DNA of 36,494 bases from Collinsella sp. GTDB taxonomy: Bacteria > Actinomycetota > Coriobacteriia > Coriobacteriales > Coriobacteriaceae. The position numbers and the translations under genes are program-made. Positions 7,709 to 16,477 of the stretch are shown here, one piece after another. The notes under the pieces are model-generated. The model was not told the origin of the DNA, searched no databases, and saw only the letters and a program-made list of their open reading frames with translations. The number at the start of each line of letters is the position of its first letter. The stretch's first letter is position 1. The stretch covers positions 1 to 36,494 of the forward strand of contig DXMY01000039.1 of NCBI GenBank assembly GCA_019413925.1. The letters are read 5' to 3'.

Positions 7709-8770
7709 ATGTCCAAAGCACTCGACCCCAAAGACACCTGCGTCCTCGTTACCGGTGGCGCCGGCTTTATCGGCTCGCACACCGTCGTTCAGCTGCTCGA
7801 GGGTGGCTACCAGGTTGTCGTCGTCGATGACCTCTCCAACTCCAGCGCCGTTGCCATCGACCGCGTCAAGACCATCGTGGGCGACGAGGCCGCCAAGAAC
7901 CTCACCTTCTACGAGGCCAACGTGCTCGACCGCGATGCGATGAACAAGATCTTCGATACCCACCAGATCGACCGCGTCATCCACTTCGCCGGCTTTAAGG
8001 CCGTTGGCGAGTCGGTGAGCAAGCCCGTCGAGTACTACCACAACAATATCGAGAACACCCTGGTGCTCATCGATGTCATGCGCAACCACGGTTGTAAGTC
8101 CATCATCTTCTCGAGCTCTTCGACCGTCTACGGCGATCCGGACAACCCACCCGTCACCGAGGAGGATCCTAAGAAGCCCGCGACCAACCCCTATGGTTGG
8201 ACCAAGTGGATGATTGAGCAGATCCTCATGGACGTCCACACCGCCGACCCCGAGTGGGACGTCGTGCTGCTCCGTTACTTCAATCCCATCGGTGCCCATC
8301 CATCGGGCCTGATCGGCGAGGACCCCAAGGGCATCCCCAACAACCTGGTGCCCTACGTCGCCCAGGTCGCCGTCGGTAAGCTCGAGGCCGTTCAGGTCTT
8401 TGGCAACGACTACCCCACCCCCGACGGCACCGGCGTGCGCGACTACATCCACGTGTGCGACCTGGCATCTGGTCACGTTGCCGCCCTCAACTGGATGAAC
8501 GGCAAGACCGGCGTCGAGATCTTTAACCTGGGCACCGGCACCGGCACCTCGGTACTCGAGGTCGTCGCCGCCTTCTCCAAGGCCTGCGGCAAGGAGCTGC
8601 CCTACGTGATTCGCGAGCGCCGTGCCGGCGATATCGCCGCCAACTGGTGCGATGCCTCCAAGGCCGAGCGCATGATGGGCTGGAAGGCCCAGTACGACAT
8701 CGCGGACATGTGCCGCGATAGCTGGAACTGGCAGAGCCACAACCCCAACGGCTTCGCCGACGCCGAGTAG
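7709..8770 (+). CDS. galE: UDP-glucose 4-epimerase
   Basis: 353 aa; ATG 7709 preceded by GATAGGAGACTAC. Interconverts UDP-glucose and UDP-galactose with bound NAD+ (Leloir pathway, also UDP-galactose supply for envelope glycans). The NAD-binding Rossmann motif TGGAGFIGSH is at the N-terminus. FSSSSTVYG supplies the catalytic Ser, and the YGWTK segment holds the Tyr-x-x-x-Lys pair. RYFNPIGAHPSGLIGEDP is characteristic of GalE rather than other extended SDRs. Full length. It stands alone with its own terminator, ahead of malQ. Confidence 0.96.
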   Translation: MSKALDPKDTCVLVTGGAGFIGSHTVVQLLEGGYQVVVVDDLSNSSAVAIDRVKTIVGDEAAKNLTFYEANVLDRDAMNKIFDTHQIDRVIHFAGFKAVGESVSKPVEYYHNNIENTLVLIDVMRNHGCKSIIFSSSSTVYGDPDNPPVTEEDPKKPATNPYGWTKWMIEQILMDVHTADPEWDVVLLRYFNPIGAHPSGLIGEDPKGIPNNLVPYVAQVAVGKLEAVQVFGNDYPTPDGTGVRDYIHVCDLASGHVAALNWMNGKTGVEIFNLGTGTGTSVLEVVAAFSKACGKELPYVIRERRAGDIAANWCDASKAERMMGWKAQYDIADMCRDSWNWQSHNPNGFADAE

Positions 8771-8792
8771 CAAAAACCTACATACCGCTCTT

Positions 8793-8828
8793 GCCCCGAT
8801 CTCACGTTGTGAGGTCGGGGCTTTTTTT
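8793..8828 (+). terminator. Intrinsic terminator of galE
   Basis: GCCCCGATCTCAC-GTT-GTGAGGTCGGGGC stem (one G-U type mismatch) followed by seven T. Confidence 0.92.
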
Positions 8829-8884
8829 CATGGCATGTAACCATTCGCCGAAAATCGACCAACTTTTTTATCTTGCCTGTACAT

Positions 8885-8907
8885 GTTTAAACAACATGTT
8901 TTACAAT
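8885..8907 (+). promoter_or_regulatory. malQ promoter region with GTTTAAAC operator
   Basis: GTTTAAAC (8885-8892), inside the larger repeat ACATGTT-TAAAC-AACATGT (8881-8899), lies just upstream of a -10-like TACAAT (8902-8907). It fits the GTNTANAC pattern of HutC-type GntR regulators. The same octamer occurs twice between the TreR-like gene and the PTS gene. Confidence 0.5.
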
Positions 8908-8992
8908 AGGCGTATCGAATCAGAACATCGGAGGCGGACTGCACACCCATCGGCAGGCCGACCCCACAACAAGAAGGTTGGTGAGCGCATTC

Positions 8993-10498
8993 ATGGAGCG
9001 TGCAAGCGGCGTCCTCATGCCCGTCTCATCTCTGCCCGGACCATACGGAATCGGCGGCTTTGGCTGGAATGCCTACGACTTCGTCGATTTTCTCGCCTCG
9101 TGCAAACAACATTACTGGCAGATTCTGCCCCTTACGACGACCAGCTATGGCGATTCGCCTTATCAGTCGTTCTCGGCCCGCGCAGGCAACCCCAACTTTA
9201 TCGACTTTGCCGAGCTTATCGAGGCAGGGTATCTGGAGCAGCGCGATATCGATGGCGTGTATCTGGGATCCGACCCCAGCAATGTCGACTACGGTGCCAT
9301 CTTTGGCGGCCGCCGTCAGATTCTCAACCGCGCCGCCGAGCGCTTTGCCGCCGACAAGCCGGCCGATTTCGATGACTTTATCCAGGCCAACGAGGACTGG
9401 CTCATCCCCTACTGTGAGTTCATGACCGTCAAAGAGGAGTGCAGTCTCAAGGCGTTTTGGGAGTGGCCCGCGGAGCTCCGCACCCGCGGCGAGGCTTCCG
9501 CCAAGGTCTGCGCCGACCATCCGGCGCGTATGCTCTACCACCAGATGACGCAGTACTTCTTCGATCGCCAGTGGAGCCGCCTCAAGGCCTATGCCAACGA
9601 GCGCGACATTCTCATCATCGGCGACCTGCCCATCTATGTCTCGCGTGACTCCGTCGAGATGTGGGCGACACCTGAGCTCTTTAAGATCGACGCCGCCGGC
9701 AATCCCGTGAGCGTCGCCGGCACGCCGCCCGACCAGTTCTCGGCCACCGGCCAGTACTGGGGCAACCCCATCTACGACTGGGACGCCATGGAGGCCGACG
9801 GCTTCTCCTGGTGGGAGGGCCGCATTCGCGCCGCCCTCGACATGTACGACGTCATCCGCCTGGATCACTTCCGCGGCTTCGAGGCCTATTGGGAGGTGCC
9901 GTTCTCCTCGCCTGATTCGTCCTACGGTTCGTGGACGCAGGGTCCCGGCCTCAAGCTCTTCAAGACACTCGAGGAAAAGCTCGGCACGCTGCCCATCATC
10001 GCCGAGGACCTGGGCTTCCTCACCCCCGGCGTCATCGATATGCGCGACAACTCGGGCTTCCCCGGCATGAAGATCCTGCAGTTTGCCTTTGAGGGCACCA
10101 ACTCGTACTACCTGCCGCACAACTACATTGCCAACACCGTCGCCTACGTGGGCACTCACGACAACGAGACGGCACGCGGCTGGTTTGAAGGAACGGCTAC
10201 CCCACGTCAGCGCGAGCAGACAGCCCTGTACACCCATCAGCAGGCCGGCGAACCCATCGCCGACGCGCTCAACCGAACCATCGCAGCCAGCGTGAGCGAC
10301 ACGTGCATCTACACCATGCAGGACCTGCTCAACTTGGGCAACGAGGCGCGCATCAACACCCCTGCCACGCTGGGCGGCAACTGGACCTGGCGCATGCTCG
10401 ACGGCGCCATCACCCGCGAGCTCGAGCACAAACTCACCGACTGGACCGAGACCTACTTCCGCATCCCGTCGGAAGCCGAAATCGAGCTTCCTCAATAG
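8993..10498 (+). CDS. malQ: 4-alpha-glucanotransferase (amylomaltase)
   Basis: 501 aa from ATG 8993 (GGTGAG 7 nt upstream); a TTG at 8978 would add five residues. Transfers alpha-1,4-glucan segments between maltodextrins, releasing glucose, in the cytoplasm. GH77 features: ASGVLMPVSSLPGPYGIGGF at the N-terminus, WQILPLTTTSYGDSPYQSFS, DLPIYVSRDSVEMWA, the nucleophile region VIRLDHFRGFEAYW, the acid/base region IIAEDLGFLTPGV and the conserved VGTHDNETARGW. Followed by glgP after a terminator, a pairing that converts maltodextrins into glucose plus glucose-1-phosphate. An operator-like GTTTAAAC upstream suggests sugar control together with the ABC and PTS loci. Confidence 0.95.
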   Translation: MERASGVLMPVSSLPGPYGIGGFGWNAYDFVDFLASCKQHYWQILPLTTTSYGDSPYQSFSARAGNPNFIDFAELIEAGYLEQRDIDGVYLGSDPSNVDYGAIFGGRRQILNRAAERFAADKPADFDDFIQANEDWLIPYCEFMTVKEECSLKAFWEWPAELRTRGEASAKVCADHPARMLYHQMTQYFFDRQWSRLKAYANERDILIIGDLPIYVSRDSVEMWATPELFKIDAAGNPVSVAGTPPDQFSATGQYWGNPIYDWDAMEADGFSWWEGRIRAALDMYDVIRLDHFRGFEAYWEVPFSSPDSSYGSWTQGPGLKLFKTLEEKLGTLPIIAEDLGFLTPGVIDMRDNSGFPGMKILQFAFEGTNSYYLPHNYIANTVAYVGTHDNETARGWFEGTATPRQREQTALYTHQQAGEPIADALNRTIAASVSDTCIYTMQDLLNLGNEARINTPATLGGNWTWRMLDGAITRELEHKLTDWTETYFRIPSEAEIELPQ

Positions 10499-10546
10499 GA
10501 GCCACCGCGCCCGACCCCACCCCACCGTGCGGACGCGACCGCTTTT

Positions 10547-10588
10547 CCCGCGCGAGGCCACCCCAATCCCCTCGCGCGGGCTTCTTTT
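10547..10588 (+). terminator. Intrinsic terminator between malQ and glgP
   Basis: CCCGCGCGAGG / CCTCGCGCGGG stem with a 12-nt loop, then CTTCTTTT. It ends 40 bp before glgP, so glgP may depend on partial read-through or its own unseen promoter. Confidence 0.8.
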
Positions 10589-10627
10589 GAATTTCTGACA
10601 TGTAGTCGACTCACCACAGGAGGAAAC

Positions 10628-12895
10628 ATGCCCCGTATCAATCTTGCGGCTCTTGCCGAGCAGTCCTTTGGAACCTCGCTCGAGCAGCTCGATGACCGTC
10701 GTATTTATAAGCTGCTGGTCAAGCTCGTGCAGGAGCGCTCTGCCGCCTGTCCGCTCAACAACGGCAAGAAAAAGCTCTACTACATCTCTGCCGAGTTTTT
10801 GATCGGCAAGCTGCTCATCAACAATATGATCGACCTCGGCATCTATGACGAGGTTAAGGACCAGCTCGTCGCCGCCGGCCACGACCTCAACAAGATCGAG
10901 GAGTTTGAGGTCGAGCCGTCGCTGGGCAACGGCGGCCTGGGCCGTCTGGCCGCGTGCTTCTTGGATTCCATCGCCACGCTGGGCCTTACCGGCGACGGCG
11001 TGGGCCTCAACTACCATTACGGCCTGTTCCGCCAGCGCTTTGTCGACAACCAGCAGAAGGCCGTCCCCGACGAGTGGCTCGGCGAGCAGGATATCCTGAT
11101 CGATGACGACCACTCCTACACTGTTGAGTTCGGCGACTTTGCCGTTACCTCCAAGCTCGTCAACATCGACGTGCCTGGCTACGGCCAACCCGCCAAGAAT
11201 CGCCTGCGCCTGTTCGACCTGGCAAGCGTCGACGACGGCCTGGTTCCCGGCAGCTCCATCGACTTCGACAAGACCGAGATCGCCAAGAACCTCACCTTGT
11301 TCCTCTACCCCGACGATTCCGACGAGCAGGGCCGCCTGCTTCGCATCTACCAGGAATACTTCATGGTGAGCAACGCCGCCCAGCTCCTGATCGACGAGGC
11401 CATCGAGCGCGGCAGCAATCTGCACGATCTGGCCGACTATGCCGTGGTCCAGATCAACGATACGCACCCCACCATGGTCATTCCCGAGCTCATCCGCCTG
11501 CTCACCACCGAGCGCGACATCGAGTTTGACGAGGCCGTTGCCATCGTGCGCTCCATGGTCGCCTACACCAACCACACGATCCTTGCCGAGGCGCTCGAGA
11601 AGTGGCCGCTCGCCAGCCTGCAGAAGGTCTCCCCTGCCATCGCCGACATTATCGTCAAGCTCGATGAGATCGCAAAGGCCGAGCACGACGACCCGCGCGT
11701 CGCCATCATCGACGAATACGACACCGTCCACATGGCCCACATGGACATCCACTTTGGCTTCTCCATCAACGGCGTCGCCGCACTCCACACCAAAATCCTA
11801 GAGGACACCGAGCTTCACCCGTTCTACGAGATCTATCCCGAGAAGTTCTCCAACAAGACCAACGGTATCCCCTTCCGCCGTTGGATCCATGGTGCCAACC
11901 CCGCGCTCGCCAGCCTGCTCGACGATGTAATCGGCACCGATTGGCGCAGCACCGGCGACCTGAGCAAGCTTGCCGAATTCGCCGACGACAAGGATGTTCT
12001 TGAGCGCCTGGCCGCCACCAAGGCCGAAGCCAAAACCATCATGCGCGAGTTTATGGCGCTCGAGCAGGGCGTGACGATCCCCTCCAACGCCATCATCGAC
12101 GTCCAGGTCAAGCGTATCCACGAGTACAAGCGCCAGCAGATGCTCGCGCTTTACATCATCTGGAAGTATCTCGATATCAAGAACGGCAACAAGCCCGAGC
12201 ACCCCGTCACCATCATCTTTGGCGGCAAGGCGGCGCCTGCCTATACCATCGCTCAGGACATCATCCGCCTAATCCTGACGCTTTCCCAGTGGATCGCCAA
12301 CGACCCCGACGTGGCTCCCTACCTGCAGGTTGTCATGATCGAGAACTACAACGTCACCGCCGCCGAGCGCGTGATCCCCGCTGCCGACATCTCCGAGCAG
12401 ATCAGCCTGGCCTCCAAGGAGGCGAGCGGCACCTCTAACATGAAGTTCATGCTCAACGGCGCTTTGACCCTGTGTACACTCGACGGTGCCAACGTGGAGA
12501 TTGCCGAGCTCGTGGGTGACGAGAACATCTACACCTTTGGTGCCTCGTCCAAACAGGTTGAGCAGCTCTACGCCGGCGGCACCTACAACGCCGATGCGCT
12601 CTACCGCAAGCCCGGCATTAAACTGCTGGTGGACTTCATCACCAACCCAGCCTTTATGGCGACCGGCAACGCCGAGCGTCTGCAGCGCCTGCACGACGAC
12701 ATTAAGGGCAAGGACTGGTTTATGGCCCTGCTCGACATTGAGGAGTACATCCAGACCAAGGAGCGCGTGCTAGCCGACTATGAGGACCAGGATGCCTGGA
12801 TGCGTAAGGCGCTCATCAACATCGCCAACGCCGGCACCTTCTCGTCCGACCGCACGATCTCCCAGTACAACGACGAGATCTGGCACCTGGACTAA
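10628..12895 (+). CDS. glgP: Glycogen/starch/maltodextrin phosphorylase
   Basis: 755 aa; ATG 10628 with a strong AGGAGG. A GT35 phosphorylase that releases glucose-1-phosphate from the non-reducing ends of alpha-1,4-glucans with pyridoxal phosphate. Signature regions: the N-terminal EPSLGNGGLGRLAACFLDS, NYHYGLFRQ, QINDTHPTMVIPEL, TNGIPFRRWI and the PLP lysine in EASGTSNMKFMLNGAL. It is slightly shorter than the roughly 800-840 aa of many homologues. TLCTLDGANVE has Cys where many enzymes have Gly. It works with MalQ just upstream and the ABC importer on the opposite strand beyond the 80-bp repeat array. Confidence 0.95.
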   Translation: MPRINLAALAEQSFGTSLEQLDDRRIYKLLVKLVQERSAACPLNNGKKKLYYISAEFLIGKLLINNMIDLGIYDEVKDQLVAAGHDLNKIEEFEVEPSLGNGGLGRLAACFLDSIATLGLTGDGVGLNYHYGLFRQRFVDNQQKAVPDEWLGEQDILIDDDHSYTVEFGDFAVTSKLVNIDVPGYGQPAKNRLRLFDLASVDDGLVPGSSIDFDKTEIAKNLTLFLYPDDSDEQGRLLRIYQEYFMVSNAAQLLIDEAIERGSNLHDLADYAVVQINDTHPTMVIPELIRLLTTERDIEFDEAVAIVRSMVAYTNHTILAEALEKWPLASLQKVSPAIADIIVKLDEIAKAEHDDPRVAIIDEYDTVHMAHMDIHFGFSINGVAALHTKILEDTELHPFYEIYPEKFSNKTNGIPFRRWIHGANPALASLLDDVIGTDWRSTGDLSKLAEFADDKDVLERLAATKAEAKTIMREFMALEQGVTIPSNAIIDVQVKRIHEYKRQQMLALYIIWKYLDIKNGNKPEHPVTIIFGGKAAPAYTIAQDIIRLILTLSQWIANDPDVAPYLQVVMIENYNVTAAERVIPAADISEQISLASKEASGTSNMKFMLNGALTLCTLDGANVEIAELVGDENIYTFGASSKQVEQLYAGGTYNADALYRKPGIKLLVDFITNPAFMATGNAERLQRLHDDIKGKDWFMALLDIEEYIQTKERVLADYEDQDAWMRKALINIANAGTFSSDRTISQYNDEIWHLD

Positions 12896-12920
12896 CCCAT
12901 TCCCCTTACCCATCCTCTTG

Positions 12921-12957
12921 AAAGCGGAGTCGTGGCAACACGGCTCCGCTTTTTGTT
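12921..12957 (+). terminator. Intrinsic terminator of glgP
   Basis: AAAGCGGAG-T-CGTG-GCAA-CACG-G-CTCCGCTTT with a GCAA tetraloop, then TTTG. Confidence 0.9.
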
Positions 12958-12992
12958 TCCATATGCCGGCCTATGGTTTGTCTCGACCAAAC

Positions 12993-13291
12993 AATCTCGA
13001 TCTGTAACACCTAACCGGCAAAATTGGGTCTATCTGTTACAGATCAAGACAAACAGAATTGTCCCGATGAACTGTCTCAATCTGTAACAGATAACCGCTG
13101 GAATCGGGTCTACCTGTTACAGAACGAGACAGACGGGCAAGGCCGCTAAAACAATCTCGATCTGTAACAGGTAGCTGCCGAAATCAGTCCTTCGTGTTAC
13201 AGATCGAGATAAAAGGAAAGGCAGTTCGGCGCTGTCTCGATCTGTAACATCTAGACCCAATTTGGCCTTCTACCTGTTACAGATCAAGACA
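12993..13291. repeat. 80-bp-period array: four 59-bp palindromic units (eight alternating 17-bp repeats)
   Basis: Left arms (TGTCTCGATCTGTAACA-like) are at 12993, 13073, 13153 and 13233; right arms (TGTTACAGATCRAGACA) at 13035, 13115, 13195 and 13275. The period is exactly 80 bp. Each unit is 17+25+17 bp and the three linkers are exactly 21 bp with unrelated sequence. The 25-nt middles share a consensus near ACCGGCAAATTGGGTCTA; the middle of unit 4 is inverted relative to the others. It fills the gap between the glgP terminator and that of the ABC operon. No reading frame or cas gene is associated. Confidence 0.93.
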
Positions 13292-13314
13292 AACTGGAGA
13301 TGGACAACCCCAAC

Positions 13315-13360
13315 ACAAAGAAAGGCTCCCCTCTCGCCTAGTGGACGGGAGGGGAGCCTT
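13315..13360 (-). terminator. Intrinsic terminator of the ABC sugar operon
   Basis: On minus, AAGGCTCCCCTC / GAGGGGAGCCTT stem (13322-13333 with 13349-13360) followed by TTTCTTTG. Confidence 0.85.
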
Positions 13361-13428
13361 ATATGTGACCGCGGCAAAAGGATGGCAATACCGCAGTCGC
13401 CCAAAGGGAGGGCCTGGATGCACCGGGC

Positions 13429-14628
13429 CTAGATAAGGTTCTTGCCAGAGACCTTATCGAAAAGGTGGGTCGCGTTCTTCTCGAACTTGAACCAGATGGT
13501 GTCGCCAGCCTTGAGCGCACCCTTGGCCTCAAGGTCGACAACGGGAATGATCAGGACGAACTGGCCATCGGGAGCGGTTACGTGGACATGCTCGGTCGAG
13601 CCCATGAGCTCGGTCACCTCGACGGTACCCTGGAGCGCGCCCTCCTCGTCCTTGTCGGCAAGCAGAATCTGCTCGGGGCGCACGCCGGCCGTGATCTCCT
13701 TCATGTCGCCGCCGTCCCAGTTAAGAGCAAGCTGAGCGCAAGTTTCGGGGGCGAGCGCGACGTTCATATCCTCGGTCTTGACGGTGAAGCCGTCGCCCGA
13801 GCGCACCAGCTGGGCATCGAAGAAGTTCATCTGCGGCACGCCGATAAAGCCGGCGACGAAGATGTTCGCGGGATGGTTGAAGACCTCCTGCGGCGTGGCG
13901 ATCTGCTGGACGACGCCGTCCTTCATGACCACGATGCGGTCGCCGAGGGTCATGGCTTCGGTCTGGTCGTGGGTGACGTAGATGAACGTGCCCTTGATCT
14001 CGTGACGCAGCTTAATGAGCTCGGCACGCATCTGGTTACGCAGCTTGGCGTCCAGGTTGGACAGCGGCTCGTCCATCAGGAAGACCTTGGGGTCACGCAC
14101 GATGGCGCGGCCGATAGCGACACGCTGACGCTGGCCGCCCGAAAGCGCCTTGGGTTTACGGTCGAGGTACTCGGTGATACCCAAGATCTCGGCGGCGGAG
14201 CGAACCTTGCGGTCGATCTCGTCCTTGGGAACCTTCTTGAGCTCAAGCGTAAACGCCATGTTCTCGTACACCGTCATATTGGGGTACAGAGCATAGCTCT
14301 GGAACACCATGGCGATATCGCGGTCCTTGGGAGCGACGTCGTTGACGCGCTTGCCATCGATGAGCACGTCGCCCGAGGTAATGTCCTCCAGGCCGGCGAC
14401 CATGCGCATCGTCGTGGACTTACCGCAGCCAGACGGGCCAACGAGAACGATGAACTCCTGGTCGTGAACGGTGAGGTTGAAGTCCTCTACAGCGAGCACA
14501 CCGTCCTCGGTAACCTTGAGGTTGTGCTTCTTCTCCTCGGTCTTCTTCTTTTTGCCAAAGAAGCCCTTCTTTTTTGACTCGTTGTTGGGATACACCTTCT
14601 GAACATGTTTGAGAACGATCTCGGCCAT
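13429..14628 (-). CDS. msmK: Sugar ABC transporter ATPase (MsmK/UgpC/MalK type)
   Basis: 399 aa. Energises the sugar importer encoded just upstream. Walker A GPSGCGKST (residues 64-72), Q-loop VFQSYALYPNMTVYEN, signature LSGGQRQRVAIGRAIV, Walker B VFLMDEPLSNLDAKLR and the switch His in YVTHDQTEAM are all intact. The C-terminal regulatory OB/TOBE domain (GVRPEQILL, TELMGSTEHVHV) is present, as in the shared MsmK/MalK-type ATPases. Odd: residues 16-43 carry a lysine-rich insertion (NNESKKKGFFGKKKKTEEKK) between the first strand and the A-loop segment that most homologues lack. Last gene of the operon, followed by a terminator. One such ATPase often serves several importers. Confidence 0.92.
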   Translation of the reverse strand: MAEIVLKHVQKVYPNNESKKKGFFGKKKKTEEKKHNLKVTEDGVLAVEDFNLTVHDQEFIVLVGPSGCGKSTTMRMVAGLEDITSGDVLIDGKRVNDVAPKDRDIAMVFQSYALYPNMTVYENMAFTLELKKVPKDEIDRKVRSAAEILGITEYLDRKPKALSGGQRQRVAIGRAIVRDPKVFLMDEPLSNLDAKLRNQMRAELIKLRHEIKGTFIYVTHDQTEAMTLGDRIVVMKDGVVQQIATPQEVFNHPANIFVAGFIGVPQMNFFDAQLVRSGDGFTVKTEDMNVALAPETCAQLALNWDGGDMKEITAGVRPEQILLADKDEEGALQGTVEVTELMGSTEHVHVTAPDGQFVLIIPVVDLEAKGALKAGDTIWFKFEKNATHLFDKVSGKNLI

Positions 14629-14696
14629 GTCTCTACCTTTCGATACGCGGCGCCGCGCTGAGGGGCGCCGCCAAAACTTGCAAAACAGTTACGGCA

Positions 14697-15536
14697 TCAG
14701 CCCTTGACGGCACCTGCCACCACACCGTCGATGATGTACTTCTGGCAGAAGATGTACATGATGACGATGGGGACAACGACCATCATGATGCAGGCCATCA
14801 TGGGGCCGAGCTCGACGTGGCCATAGCCGCCGCGGAAGTACTGGATCAAAATAGGAATGGTCTTGTACTTGGTGGAGTCGAGCGTAAGGTAGGGCAGCAG
14901 GTAGTCGTTCCAGACCCACATGGTCTCGAGGATGCCGACCGAAAGATAGGTGGGCTTCATAATGGGAAGGACGATCTTAAAGAACACCTGAACCGGGTTG
15001 CAGCCGTCAATCATGGCCGCCTCCTCGATCTCGAGCGGGATGTTCTTTACAAAGCCGGCGAACATAAAGACCGCCAGGCCCGCGCCAAAGCCCAGATAGA
15101 TAAAGCAGATGTTGAACGGCGTATTAAAGCCGATGCGGTCCGCCAAATTGGACAGCGTGAACATGAGCATCTGGAACGGTACGACCATCGAGAACACGAA
15201 CAGGTAATAGAAGAAGTTCGAGATCTTGTTGTTGACACGAACCACGTACCAAGCGCACATGGAGCAGCACACCAGAATCAGCACGACCGACGTGACTGTG
15301 ATGATGAGCGAGTACATAAACGCCGAGGCAAAGCCCTGCTCGTTAAGAGCGTGCACGTAGTTTGCGAGGCCGTTGAACGTCTCGGGCGTGAGCAGATCGA
15401 ACGCCGTGGTGGTGCTGATTGCGGTCCCCTTCTTAAAGGAATTGAGCGCAATCATGAACACGGGGTAGATCCATGCGAGCGACAGGATCGTAAAGAAGAT
15501 CGAGAGCGCGCGGTTAATAGCCTTATCGCGTTTCAT
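14697..15536 (-). CDS. Sugar ABC transporter permease (MalG type)
   Basis: 279 aa; the ATG overlaps the stop of the preceding permease gene by one base (TAATG), so translation is coupled. Six membrane segments are apparent, beginning ALSIFFTILSLAWIYPVFMI. The cytoplasmic EAA loop EIEEAAMIDGCNPVQVFFK, which contacts the ATPase, is well conserved, followed by KIVLPIMKPTYLSV. It is one half of the inner-membrane channel, pairing with the MalF-type protein. The MalG subgroup is supported by position and the shorter N-terminus. Substrate (maltodextrin or similar) is inferred from malQ/glgP nearby. Confidence 0.9.
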   Translation of the reverse strand: MKRDKAINRALSIFFTILSLAWIYPVFMIALNSFKKGTAISTTTAFDLLTPETFNGLANYVHALNEQGFASAFMYSLIITVTSVVLILVCCSMCAWYVVRVNNKISNFFYYLFVFSMVVPFQMLMFTLSNLADRIGFNTPFNICFIYLGFGAGLAVFMFAGFVKNIPLEIEEAAMIDGCNPVQVFFKIVLPIMKPTYLSVGILETMWVWNDYLLPYLTLDSTKYKTIPILIQYFRGGYGHVELGPMMACIMMVVVPIVIMYIFCQKYIIDGVVAGAVKG

Positions 15537-16390
15537 TACTGCTGCACCTCCTTGGACCTCGTGGCCTTAAGCTGGATCATAGAAATAGCGACAACCAGGA
15601 TGCAGAAGATAACTGCCTTGGCCTGACCGATGCCCTGCCATGCGATGCCAGCACGCGAATAGAACGTGTTGTAGATGTTCAGGGCGAGCATCTCGGTAGA
15701 GTGCGCCGGGGCACCACCGGTAAGGGCGAGGTTCTGGTCGAACAGCTTAAAGCCGTTGGTGATGGACAGGAACAGGCAGATGGTGATGGTCGGCATCAGG
15801 TTGGGGATCTTAACCTTCCAAAACGTCTGCCATGCCGTAGCGCCGTCGACCTTGGCGGCCTCGATGTAATCAGACGGAATGGACTGCAGACCGGCGATGT
15901 AGATGATCATCATGTAGCCGACCTGTTGCCACAGGGTCAGGATGATAAGGCCCCAGAAGCCAGCGGCGGAGTTGAGGGCGATAAGCTGGGCACCCACGTT
16001 GGAGAGCAGGCAGTTGATCAGAATCTGCCAAATGTAACCCAGTACAATGCCGCCAATCAGGTTAGGCATAAAGAAAATCGTACGGAAGATGTTGGTGCCC
16101 TTGAGCGCCTTGCGGGTGAGCGCCTGCGCAATGGCCAGCGCGATCACGTTGATGAGCACCGTCGACAGGAAGGCAAACGCCACGGTAAAGAAGAACGACG
16201 TGGAGAACTGCGGGTCGGTCAGTGCGCGCACGTAGTTCTCGATACCGACAAAGTGCGCGTTATTGATGGTAATAAACTGGCAGAACGAGAGATAGAAACC
16301 CTGGATAAAGGGAATCACGAACCCGATCATAAACGCCAGGCACGTGGGCAGCATAAAGAGCGGCCACCAGCGCTTGAGTGCTTTGCCCAT
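15536..16390 (-). CDS. Sugar ABC transporter permease (MalF type)
   Basis: 284 aa. Integral membrane protein starting with a short basic tail and then WPLFMLPTCLAFMIGFVIPF. It has about six membrane segments and the EAA loop DYIEAAKVDGATAWQTFWKV, then KIPNLMPTITICLFLS. It is typical of the compact MalF/UgpA-like permeases of Gram-positives, without the large periplasmic loop of E. coli MalF. It sits between the binding-protein gene and the second permease; an 87-bp gap with a strong hairpin separates it from the former. Confidence 0.9.
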   Translation of the reverse strand: MGKALKRWWPLFMLPTCLAFMIGFVIPFIQGFYLSFCQFITINNAHFVGIENYVRALTDPQFSTSFFFTVAFAFLSTVLINVIALAIAQALTRKALKGTNIFRTIFFMPNLIGGIVLGYIWQILINCLLSNVGAQLIALNSAAGFWGLIILTLWQQVGYMMIIYIAGLQSIPSDYIEAAKVDGATAWQTFWKVKIPNLMPTITICLFLSITNGFKLFDQNLALTGGAPAHSTEMLALNIYNTFYSRAGIAWQGIGQAKAVIFCILVVAISMIQLKATRSKEVQQ

Positions 16391-16410
16391 AGAAGGGTCC
16401 TTTCAATATG

Positions 16411-16446
16411 CAGGGGGCGGGCAAACCTACGTCTGCCCGCCCCCTG
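16411..16446 (-). other. Intercistronic stem-loop between binding-protein and permease genes
   Basis: CAGGGGGCGGGCA / TGCCCGCCCCCTG, 13-bp perfect stem, 10-nt loop, no U-run on minus. Its position matches the malE-malF hairpins that protect the abundant binding-protein mRNA or attenuate permease expression. Confidence 0.7.
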
Positions 16447-16477
16447 TCGCTAATCAGATAGCTTGGGCAGCAACTGC

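Noticed and set aside
9026..11788. A 920-codon open frame on minus, antisense to malQ and glgP
   Set aside because: It lies entirely opposite two well-recognised enzymes, has no family resemblance, and its Val/Gly/Asp/Leu-biased composition is what GC-rich codon usage yields on the complementary frame.
12993..13291. CRISPR array
   Set aside because: Repeats alternate in orientation, the 25-nt middles are conserved rather than unique, and there are no cas genes or leader.
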